From contig CM055107.1 in assembly GCA_029204225.1 (NCBI GenBank), positions 6,170,873 through 6,234,872 on the forward strand: 64,000 bases of DNA. The letters run 5' to 3'. The stretch comes from Diphasiastrum complanatum. Lineage: Eukaryota > Streptophyta > Lycopodiopsida > Lycopodiales > Lycopodiaceae. Below are positions 38,301-50,875 of the stretch, piece by piece. Numbering within the stretch: position 1 is the stretch's first letter; each line of letters starts with the position of its first letter. The notes beneath the pieces were generated by a model. It worked only from the letters and a program-made list of their open reading frames with translations. It had not been told where the DNA came from and did no database searches. A program made the position numbers and the translations under genes.

Positions 38301-40886
38301 AAACAATGCATCTAGAAAGATGAGTCCTTTCAAGCTAAATTATGGTTTTAGACCAGCCAGTCTAGTTACTATAGGTATGCCTCATAAGACATCTAGTGCT
38401 ATGGAATTTCTAACTCACATGCAACAGATGTTGGAGTTGGAAAAGGAAAACGTAAGAACAGCGATGGATCGGGCAAAGACTTTGCCAATCTAGATCATAT
38501 GCGAAGAGAGTTCGAGGAAGGAGACATGGTGTTTCTCAGCATTCCAAAGGACCCGAAAACCCTTAAGACAGGGACGTGTTACCAGTTGTCACCTAGATAT
38601 TGTGGACCTTGGAAAATTGTTAAAAAGATTAATAGCGTTGCTTATGAATTGGATTTGCCTGTGGATTGAAAGGTTCATCCTGTTTTTCATGTTTCACAGA
38701 AATGACGGTGATAACTTGTTGGCTGACGGCCTTGTATTGTTTCAGGAGCATGGGAGGTGATGCATGGACCAGCGATAGTATTTGACCAGAGGCAGAGATG
38801 ATTGCGGAATTATTTGCTCCGTGAGTACTTGGTTACCTCTTACCTGGGAGACCGTCCATGGGTTGTATGAACGATATCAAGACTTTGCCATCGATGAGGA
38901 GGGAAAAGATGTCACATGGACTTTGAATCTCTTTGCCTAATGTAAATTGTAAATTGTAATGGCTAAGTCACCAACCTATGGAGACAATTGTAAATTGCAA
39001 TGTAAATACAAGTTATAGTGACTGATTCTGAAATGGCTAAGGGGATACTGGGTCTCATGGGAGTCTGCTAGACTGACCTCCTAAAATTAGGGAGGGTTGG
39101 TGGTCAACATGACACGTGTCATCCAATGTATGAGTGACACGTGTTAGACAATCTACCAACTAGCTTGCCTATGTGTCAACAGTCAGAGTACTGCCAAGTG
39201 GCAAGTGTCGAGTGTGCATGGAGTTTGCCGACCTTCAGATGTGTCAGGTTTAAGGGGTGCTTGAGGGGAGCTTGTTAATCTATGTACATTTGCTTGAGAT
39301 TAATAAAGTGAAAAATTTACTGGATATTTATGTGTACTTAGGGTTTTGTGAGCTTGTGTGCAACAATATAGCAGCTCTACCTTCATAATGAAGCGCTATT
39401 AGCTAGAATTTCTGATCATCAATATTTGGATACAATCAAAAGTATGTCTTGATGAAGCTGTAGGACATAACCTCTATGGATTTTTTTGATGACTTTAGCG
39501 CATATAATCACAAATCTTGATCGTCCAAGAAGATCACATGAAGACTTCCTTCTTGGAAAAAAGGGGAGCTTATGCATATGAGTATTACTTCTTGGATTTC
39601 CTTCATCCTTTCAAAATTTATGTCTTGTTAAATATATAATTACCTAGATAAATTTATAAATAGCTTTCTCGAAAATTCTTGCATGTGTGCACACATACGC
39701 ACATTTGTGTGTGTGTGTGTGTGTGTGTGGTTATAAGACAATCACCTCCAGTCAAAAAGACCTTCTCATAAGCATCAAGAATCTTGTGACTATGTTAGTA
39801 GGTTTCTTATTAGGACAAGTGGTCTCTACATATGACATTCTATTAACCCAACCAAGATCAAAACTATTCAAAAAATGAAACGTCCTCTTACGGACAACCT
39901 TTCTTGGTAAATATGGATATCACAAGAAATTGATTCTCCATTATGTAGAAGCTCTATTCTATACAAGAAAGTTGCAGGTCTGAAATAACCAAAAATCACA
40001 TCCTAAACCACAAAGAATAAGAATGTGCATGTCAAAGAGTTTCTACTACATACCACTCATCCATGAATGAAAAACAAAAACTCCAAGAAGCCCAGGTAAT
40101 ATTTCACGATCCATAGGGCGCTCCTTTGTGGAATCTGAATTTGAAAGACAGCATCATGGGTCGATTACTACCACTAAATGCAATAATTGTCAAAGTCAAA
40201 CATAGACAGTTATAAGTCAATACAATCACAAGAGTTAAAGTAATGGCCCTTCAAACTAAGTATCAAGAAAGTATCAATAATATTGCCAAATCAATACCTA
40301 GACGAGAAAGAAGCTGCAAAAGAACCCCTTTGAAGCCACTAGAGATTTTGTTAAGACAACTTTGATCGGTTTTGAGTTTGGCCATCTCAGGATTTGAATA
40401 GAAATCTTCGTACAAGCATCTCTGTGTACCCAAATATCAATGTATTAGCTAACTCGAGTAGATGTCAAATTGAAAGCAATTCCATGTTATCCATAATCAT
40501 TTCCTCCACATGTCAAGGGTGTTGGCTCAATTGATTATCTTGACATCCAAAGTCTCTTTGGTCTCAAGTTCAAGCCTCCCCTTGGAAACCAAGAAGCATT
40601 TCGTCCACATGACTCACTATGTTATAAAATCATCTTAACATAAGGAAGCATTAAAATGAAAACAGCAAGAAGATGTTGAAAATGCATGTGCCTAAAAGTA
40701 CCCATTAAAGAATTAAAAAAAGCTACCTGAAAAAGGCCACCTTTCAATGTCTCATCTAATTGTGAGACGACCCAATCAAGAGATTCAACTTGTTCCAGCT
40801 TCATACCAAATTTGGAGGGATCATTCCTTAATGATTGCAACATTCTACAAAAGCCAGCATAAAGAACTTTGGCTTAGAAAAGAAGC

Positions 40887-40954
<68 letters not shown>

Positions 40955-43900
40955 GGTGCAGCTCCTCCTCTCATGATGGTGCCCTCTCTATGGCGCGCTC
41001 CCCATGGATATGACCCCTCGGTGCTGACCTTCCAGTGCTGTGATTTGTGCTCCACCTCCCTATCTCAGATCCGCCCTACCCTGTCCATTCCCGTCTGCAC
41101 CCAGGTTCTACCCTGTCCTGTCCGCACCTGTCCTGTGCGCTCTACCTTGTCCTATCCGCACCCTGTCCTGTCCGCATATGGCCTCAATCAAAAAAGATGG
41201 GGCTCCTTCGCCCCCCTCTTCTCATGCTTTCGTTGGCCAGGCTTCTGCTGGCCAGTCGGCCTTCGATGGCTCTTCCCCTTCTTTTGCAGGTCTGACTTTT
41301 TCATCCCCTCATTCTCCATTGCAGGGCATTGCCAATGCGCCAGTTCCGATATTATCTCATGCAGATTCCTACCTTGCCTGTCATATCCCTGCTGAACAAT
41401 TACAACCTAGCAACTTATCCGACTTTAGGCTCTTAATATACAAGTTAGGGGTATTCCTAATGGAAACAAGGCCCTTGATGAGGCAAAAGACCTTCTTGAA
41501 TCTAACTTGCACATAATATGGAGGGATTTGACACTGCTTGGCGGAGCAAATTTGATGATAAGGTCTTATTCATAAAGTTTCGTTCCATTGATCGACGCAA
41601 TGCTGCTTTACGCCTTCGAGCTAAGCTCAGAGGATCTTTTATGTTTATGGATGAAGATCTAACACACACACAATGGCAAGCGAGGAAATTGGTCATTCGT
41701 GAGGCCAATGCTAAAAATCAAAGAGTGTCTTTATTGAAGGCAAGCTTAAATTCTACGATAAGATTTCACAATAGGAAGTCGGGGATCCCGGGCACAACAT
41801 TACGAATTAATTTTTGGAATTGTAACGGTGTGCTTTCATCTTCTTCAGCAGGGGATTTTCACTCTTTTTTGCAGAAATGTGATATTTTGCTCTTAGCGGA
41901 GACTCATGAATCACTATATCGACCCCTTCCAGCCATTCAGGATTACTCATGGCATTCAGCATATAGGCCTTTCTTGAGAGGAAAAACCACACGTGGCTCT
42001 GGTGGTGTTGCATGTCTTACCAAGGAAGTTATCGTACTCATTTTAAGCTGCTCAAAAATGATCCATTTGTGCGATTTATTTGGTTACAGTTTTTTGGTCA
42101 CTTCTTAGGGCTACCTCAAGATCTCTTTATAGCAATTTGTTATTTTGCACAGCAGACATCAGCTTTTGTAGATTATGGTGGTGACCCCTTCCAGGCTCTT
42201 TCCGATGATATAGCCAGCTTTGCACAGTACGGCCTTATTTTATTAGCAGGAGATTTTAATGCTTGCACCAGCACCCAGCAGACAAAGTTTCATGCAGATA
42301 TTGATTTCCTACATATTCAGGTTTTGGATGTGGGTTTGGACAGGACCTCTCAGGATGCAGATACTCCAGCTACACACGTTGGAGAACAGTTGATTGGACT
42401 TGCAAAAGCTCACCCTTTAGCCATTCTGAATCGTCATCAGTTTTTACTGTCATCCGCACGGAGGTGGACACAGCCTTGTTGACTACTTCATTGGCTCACC
42501 AGCCTTGATTCCATTTCTTCATACTTTTCATATTATGCACCCTACCATCTCTAATCACTCTCTATTGCTCCTGTCTCTTGGCCATGCTACTGTTACGACA
42601 CCGCATTCCACACGTCGTCATCGTCCTTCTTTCTCTCTACTTGGTCTTCCTACTTACAATTCCTGTCTGGCCACAATGCTCGACGATTTCCCCCTTCTCA
42701 TCTTCAGTAGACCAACAAGCCGCCTTTTTATCTCAGTAGCTTCTTCGTTCAGCCAATACTGCATATCCTCCAAGAACTTTTTCATCTCATAAACACACTT
42801 ACAATAGATGGTATGATGATGAGTGCCTTTCTCTACACAAGCAGGCTGTTCACGCTCACTATCATTCTCCCGACACCTTAGCATCTAAACAAAGAGAATA
42901 CCATAGAATGACTTTGGGGAAGAAGACGTACTTTCAGTCTCTGGCACAGAAACTCATCAATTCCTTAGACTCCTCTTCTTCCACCTTCTTTTGGAAGATG
43001 TTTTCTAAAAACTCCTGTATGCCAGCTCCTATTGCCATTGAATCGTGGATTGAATATGCTGCAAAACTTTATACAGTTGACTCTCCTTCCATCTCTCTCT
43101 CACCGCAACCATCAGAATTCACCCTTTTCACTCCGTCCATGATTGAAAACGCCATCAAAAATGGCCAAAACCATAAAGCCATTGATGTTGACTCTCTAAG
43201 TATGGACTTTCTAAAACCTATCGCCCATATTGTTGCTCCATACATCTCCTACGTTTTTAACCAATCTGTTACACCTTGGTGTACTAACCTTTTGCACCCT
43301 ATACTTAAGGCTGGTGATCCTCTGAATGTAGACAACTATCGTACTATTATGATCAGCCACACTATGGCTAAGCTCTATGGTTCGGTTATGCAGTCTATCA
43401 TCAGCACTCATCCGGAGACAGAGGAGTTATATGCTCTGGGACAGGCAGGTTTTAGAGCAGGCTACTCCACAGCGGACCAGATATTCATACTAAGATGTAT
43501 CATTGAGACAGCGAAGTTCAGGAAACAGAGATCTGAGAGTCTATTGCTGCTTTGTGGACTTCCACAAAGCATTTGATTCGGTTCCGAGACACTTGCTGCT
43601 CCAACGTTTGGCATCCCTTGGTTTCTCACAGGAGGTCATTGCTGCTATCATCACATTCTATGAGAGACTTTTGGCCCCATTTTGTGATGGAGATGGATGG
43701 TCTTCATATATTCATAGTACGGTCGGAGTAAAGCAGGGGTGTCCTTTATCACCCACCCTTTTTGCTCTATACATTGACGACCTTGAGCGGATCATTCGGG
43801 AAGAAGGTGGAGATGGCTGTCCTCTAGCAGATATTGTTATCCCTATCCTTCTTTATGCAGATGATGTGGTTTTACTATCTAGTTCAGCTGCAGGACTTCA

Positions 43901-46900
43901 GCGACATCTGAATGCCTTGTGTACTTTTTGTCAGATATGGGGGGTGCTAGTGAACATTGGTAAGACTAAGGTTATGGTGTTTAACACCAACAGGCAGCAT
44001 ATGAGAGACACTATGTTCTATTTTGATGGACAGCTTCTAGAGATAGTGGCGTCTTACACATACCTGGGTGTTCTCTTCTCTGGTCCATTGCTTTCTTTTA
44101 GACCAGCTGCATTGGCTAGGCTCCGCAAGGGGCGCTCTGCTCTTGTTTAGATGGAGAGGTTTTCCTCTACTTATTACATGCATAACCCAGACACACATTG
44201 TCGCCTCTTTTCTTCCATTGTTTCTCCAATGGCACTGTATTCAGCAGAGACATGGTGCCCAGGCTTATCTAGAGACACTTGGAGTGACATCTCGTGTTTG
44301 CAGATTCACATGCTTAGCCGGATGATTCAGGCCAAGCAGTTCGTTCCTCATGAGATTATTTGGCAGAGTTTGTTTCTCCTCCACTGATTGTCGAGGTTAT
44401 TTCAGGATCATCACGTTCATTCACAGAATCTCAGAACTTGATTCTTCCATATACATGGTAGCGGCTTTTACATCTTCTCGCACTTTGGCCGGGCAGCGGG
44501 CTAAGTCTTCATGGTTTCAGTATGCTTCGGACTTTCTACATAGCTGAGAATTATCTATGTCTGACCTCCCAAATGGGACTCATGCGTTCATTCGCCAACA
44601 GATCTACAGAGCATACATACATATTGTTTGGTCTCACCTGGATCCTTCACGGGTTAAGCTTCAGTTCTACCGCATTCACTTTCTTCACCTGGATGCTTCA
44701 GGGCTTCCCGTTAGACCGAGTTATCTCTCTCAGACGCTACCTTTTGGCCTGCGCTACCACATTGGTCAGCTTCGGGTCTCTTCTCATCAGCTCGCTATAG
44801 AGACCGGCAAATACACAGACACGCCACAACCATTACGGATATGTCGGTGTTGTACACTACAGGAGGTTGAGGATGAGTTTCACTTTATTTTCATATGTCC
44901 ATCTTACTGTGAGATCAGAGGCAGATACCATTGTCTCTATCGGGACACTCCACTCACGCTTGGTTCCTTCTTTGCCTATTTAGATGCGAGATGTGTTGGT
45001 TTACTTTTGCGAGAGATGTTCTCCTTGAGATCTTCACTTCTGTCGGATGTTCAGGATGTTGACCACAGCCAGCCACATATCACATTTTTCTTTCAGAAAA
45101 GAGCTAGGGAGAATACTTCGGATAGTGAGATTGACATTCCAACTCGTCGACTGAAGCTCCAACGTCTTCCTCAACCATCCAGAGTTCATCATCAGAGGCC
45201 ACCATGTGCCTCACACCAGATCACTAAAGGTCCCCTAGACATTGTATGAATGACAATATGGAACAATTCCTCTAGCTGAATAGGGGGGACGGCGAACTCC
45301 GCTAGTATACTATGATGTGGTACAGAGGGCTTAGCCCGTATCATCCAAGATAGCATATGAACCTGAAGTCGTGAGATGTGTGCCCACTCGGTGGCCATCA
45401 GGCCAGTACTCCATGTTTCTGATGCGGACAGGGCTGAGGGGACTACCATAGTGTCAAAGAGTCTGCACTTACTAGTCGCATCCCTAATGTGTGAGCTAAA
45501 ACATAGTCTCTCCGAATCTACCAATGATGCATAGCCCTTCTGTAACCGGGAAACTGCCACCTGTCACATGCTGAAAGTGGGGCAGATACCACACCTAGGT
45601 ATGTGTAGGAGTCAACTGCCTCAAGTGGATGTCCATCCCATAGAAGCTCCTGCCGCATCATGAAGGATCTGGAGGTGTTAAACACTATAACTTTGGTCTT
45701 GGCCACATTCACTGACAGTCGCCACTATATACAAAAGGAGTGAAGCGCATCCAGATGCCGCTGTAGGCCTTCCCTCATCCTCGAAAGCAAAACCACATCA
45801 TCCGCATAATAGGATAGCAATAACGAGGTCACCCAGTGTACATCCCTCTCCTCCATATCTCTGTATAATCTGCTCAAGCTCATCTATATATAAACCAAAG
45901 AGTGTAGGTGAAAGTGGACATCCCTGCTTAACCCCAATAGTACTCTCTATCTCTGGTGAGACAACACTTGATACCCGGATCCGGCCAATAACTCTTCTGT
46001 ACAGTGCCACAACTACCTGTATGTGGCCTAAAACCAGCCTGGCCAATGGCATGCAGTGCTCTGGAATCCATCTCTGTACTGATCTCCGACTGGAGAATAG
46101 AACCATAAAATTTGGCAAAGAGGTGGCTAACCATGATGGTACGATAGTTGTCGACTTTCATGGGATCACCGCCTTTATGGATAGGATGGATAAGGTTGGT
46201 GGACCAAGGGGAGGGGAACCAGATGTGATAGCGCGGTTGAAATGGAAAGAGAGGAAAGGTGAGAGGATGTCAGCGGCATGCTTCAAAAGTTCAGCCTCTA
46301 ATTCGTCAATCTCTTTGGATTTATGTAGGTTTAATCGGTCGATGGCTTCTTTTACTATGTTTGGAGAGAAATATCAGAGGTACAAGTGTATGGGTGTGTG
46401 GGAAGCGGAGGTGCATCAGGTACAGTGTACAGCGATGTGGCATAGGTCACCCATGTGCTAAGATCTGTGATCCTGGGTGGAGGTGCTCTTGAAAGGAACT
46501 TTTGCCAAAAGGATCTCGACGACGAGCTAAAGAGAAGGTCCATCATCTTCTTTCCCTCGCAGATTTTGTATGTAATTTTCTTTTTTCGGGTGGTTCTACG
46601 ATATACACGGGATAAGTCCTTCACTAGATGGGGAAGGTGGCAGCGTGCATAAACCAAGTTTAGGTGAAGTTGGTTACATTCGTGGTCATACCAGGGGTTA
46701 TGTGGCCGACAATGTCGTTTGGACCATGGGGATGGAAAAGCAAGGGATACAGCGATAATGCACGGTTTGGACAAGAAAAAGAGACTGGTCCGCTAAAGTA
46801 TGTTCGTAGGGAAAATGAGTCAGGAGGTCAGATAAGGCTTCCCTGTACAGGAGTGTTTTGAGGGTTATAACGATATACGGTCTTCTCGATAGGGGTTAAC

Positions 46901-46930
46901 ATACGAGTGTATGGGGTGAGAAGAAGGCCA

Positions 46931-46996
<66 letters not shown>

Positions 46997-49448
46997 ATGG
47001 TCAGATAGGGTGGTGCGGTGAACCAAGAGGGATGAAATGGAGGGAAAGAGAGATGGCAATCCCATGAAATAGTCAACAACACTACGTCCTCCGCATCAAA
47101 ATCAGGTCAATACAGTAAGCCATTATAAATAGCCAATCCATGAGCCTCGCCCAACTGAAGCATCTGCTCTCCATATGCAGTAATTGAACCCTCCGCATCT
47201 GCTGATCGTCGTCGGAGGCCAAGATCATCCCAGTCCAAAGCATGTATCCGCAGTGGGTCATCCTCTGTGGAACTCCATCTGCCTGGACCTAGTCCTGGCG
47301 TTAAAGTCGCCAGCTAAAAGAATATAACCGCGCTACTCGTATCTGATAATGTCTGAAGAGACATCCCCTCCTGTAGCTGAAGAGTGAATGCCATTGCAGT
47401 TCCATAACCTCAACCGCAATGCTCTAGAAAGAGCCCCTGAACCGCTACCGGAGGATCAATGTACCGAGCCTTACCATCCCGATAAATTACCCTCTTCCCC
47501 AAAGCTTTTGCCTCACTGAATGCTTTCTTCTGATCCGCAACCTGCATGGGAGTGAGATCATCATCCATAAATATAAGTGCACCTCTAAGCTTGGTCGCAA
47601 TTTGAGGGTTGCCCGTCTTTCTTCTAAATTCGTGAAGCGAACAATGAGAAGATTCTCATCTTCTACAAGCACCTCAATCTTGAAAGAGGGAGCATTTGAT
47701 CTACAGGTGTCAGATCAAGTTGAGTCTTGCACTGTTGGAGAGCTATTGTCAAGGGGAGAAGGATGATCCAAAAACTTTCTAAATCTGGCTAAGTTTTGGG
47801 GAGTCTTTCTGGAGGAGCTTACACAAAAGTAGGGCGCATTTTCTATAGGGGCTTCTGGTTTCTATTCCAGTGAGGCCTAGTGCTTGTGCTAGTGAGGCCA
47901 TACCAAGTGGCAAGGACAAAAGCAGGAGCTGAAGGGTTGCCTTGAAGTGGCTACATACCCTAGTTTGGGGTCAAACCCTTGTTGGTGGAAGTTGTTTCTT
48001 TTCTGATCTTTTTCAGGTTGAGCTTATGTTTGAGCACAGATTATAGCATGGCTAGTCTTGGGGAGAGTTTGTTGGGTGAATCCAACAAACTAGATGGCAC
48101 AACCTACAGAGTGTGGAAGTTCAAGATGGCTAATATCTTGATGGACAAGAATTGCTGGGAGGTGATGGCAGGTACAGAGCCTGTACCAACATCTGATCCT
48201 GAATTGAAGGACTACATGAACAGGAGACAGAAAGCTCATAGGATAATCAATCTTTCTGTCAAGGACAATATTATTCCTCACATTTGCAATGCAAGGGATG
48301 CAGCGGATGCTTGGACTATTCTGAAGTCTATGTTTGAAACAGTGGGTTCAGCCAAGCTAGTGTATTTGCAAAACAGGTTACATTCTCCACAAATTCACTT
48401 GTACCATCCATCTCAAGTTCCTCTATAGGAGGCGTTTGATCTTCTTCAAAGATCACATCTCGACTTATGATCCTCTTCTTGCTAGTAAGATCGTAAAGTC
48501 GGTAAGTTTTGCTTTCTTTATTGTATCCTAAGAAAATACACTTTGCTGATTTTGCATCCAGCTTCTTCCTTTTATCCTTGGGAATATGGGCATAGGCCGT
48601 ACAACCAAACACTCGCAAAGCGCCCACCTTGGGCTAAATGCCACTAAATGCCGCTTCTGGAGTCCTGCCTTCCACAGCTTCGGTTCTTTCTCTTGGCTAC
48701 GCCGTTTTGCTGAGGGGTATGAGGAGCTGTAAGCTGCCTTTTGATCCCATTGGCCTTGCAGAATTCCACAAACTCTGTCTTAATGAACTCTCCGCCACCG
48801 TCTGACCTAAGCATCTTTATCTTCTTTCCTGAATGTTCTTCTACCAAAGCTTTGAAATGCTGGAAGTACTTGAATGCTTCAGATTTTAGCTTCAAGGATT
48901 AAATCCAAATCTTGCATGAGAAGTCATCAATAAAGGTCATAGAGTAAAATGCCACCCCTGCAGATTTGGTTTGGGTAGGCCCCCACAAATCTGAATGTAC
49001 CAAGTCAAGTATACCTGCTGCCCTGGTGGTGCTCTCCTTGGGAAACTTCTGTCTTTGCTGCTGAAGAGCTTGGCTTTTTAACAACTGGAAGCCCCTCCAC
49101 CGTATGATGCTGGTTCAACACCTGCATGCTTTGGTAGCCAAGATGTTGCCCACAGACGACGCCAGCAGGCTCCAGCGCTTTCTCATGTTGTGGCTCGCAT
49201 TACATCTTTTTATAGTATCAGTACAGCAGCAGCAGCAGCAGCACAGGCTTCGCAGTCTTGACATCTTGACATAGATACATACGATCAGTATGCACACACA
49301 CCGCATACGTGTCTATTTTAGTTTGTACTAGATGTTTTTCTTTATTACATATTGGAGACGTTTTATACGCTCCCATGGTTACCACAAACTTGACATGTAC
49401 TTTTAGTCTTATATGCCTTTTGGCATGGAAAAGACATTAATAAAGCTT

Positions 49449-49506
<58 letters not shown>

Positions 49507-49545
49507 CCTCCCTCCCTCCCTCCCTCCCTCCCTCCCTCCCTCCCT

Positions 49546-49598
<53 letters not shown>

Positions 49599-50823
49599 CA
49601 GCGGATCTCGAGCGGCCAGCGATGGCCTAGCTCCATCCGCTAATTCCAGTGTGGTGCTCCACCTGCGGACCTGTTATCCATCTCTGCCCATCACTGCCCA
49701 TGGCTACTCTTGCGGATCTATACCTGAATGTATCTCTGCAGGTTTGAGCGCCCTCCTTCATCGCAATAAGATCCCTCAGAATGCCACGCCGCAGAGGAGC
49801 CATTGCCCCTACTCCTGAGCCATCCTCCGTTTCAAACATTGCCTCAGCATCTTCCTCACAACCAGATCCACCTTCCCCTTCTCCTTCTATGCCTGTTGCG
49901 GTTCCTATCTCCCCATCAAATCCTATTCTTGCCAATACTGAAACTACTGTAGCTATAAATACCTTAACAATCACAGAGAGAAACTTGTTTCTCATAAGTT
50001 GGATACTTCCATTCAAGAACTCAAGAACGAAGTTGTAGTTACAAAAAGTGAAGCTTCTTCCCAAATCACTACTTTAGCTAAAATCCAGCAGCTCGAAAGT
50101 CAGGTGGAACAGTACCATATGGCTGTCCAATCATGGGCAGATGTACTGGTTCGTCTACAATTATCTCTCGACCTTCGCCTTCACCTTCGTTTATCTCAGC
50201 CACATTCACTAAGAGCCGTTTGCGAGAGCTCTCAATGTTCATGTTAGAGGTATTCCGAACTCCCAAAATGCTGTTGAAAAAGCTGAGAAGTTTTTGGAAG
50301 GAAATCTTCAACGCCATAGCAAAGGTATGGAAACTGCCTGGCGACCTAAGAAGGACCTTGATACTCTTGTCATCCGCTTCACATTAGTGTCTCACCGGTG
50401 TGAAGTTCTAGGGAAGAGATTCAAAGGCGGGATACCAAAATCTACTTGGACGAAGATCTTACCTTCATCCAAGTTCAAGAACGTAAGAAGGCAAGACAAG
50501 AAGCTCTATCAACTAGCAAACGGCTTATCATCGTGATGATATTATCAGACTGGTAGATCGGAAGCCTATAGTTAATGAGAAGAATTTTGAGATAGAGTCT
50601 GAGATAGAGAAATGAAGACATGTCCAGTTGAACATGTAAATGGTCTACGCACCATATAATCCTGGCTATATGACTCTTCTTAGTTAGTTTTTGTTATTTT
50701 GCTTTGACGGCACCGATCCGTCTTGTTTCCAACTTACCTGATGTACTTGTTCATCTTATACGCCTTTTGGCATGGAAAAGATGTTAATGAAGCTTTCTTT
50801 CTTCTTCTTCTTCTTCTTCTTCT

Positions 50824-50875
<52 letters not shown>

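Noticed and set aside
39706-39729. (GT)n tract as a LINE-associated repeat
   Set aside because: Short, and neither flank has LINE ends; treated as an ordinary microsatellite.
40514-40600. Functional tRNA gene
   Set aside because: A/B boxes are present but the cloverleaf is not convincing and the sequence is repeated with shared flanks at 54362-54495, so SINE is the better call.
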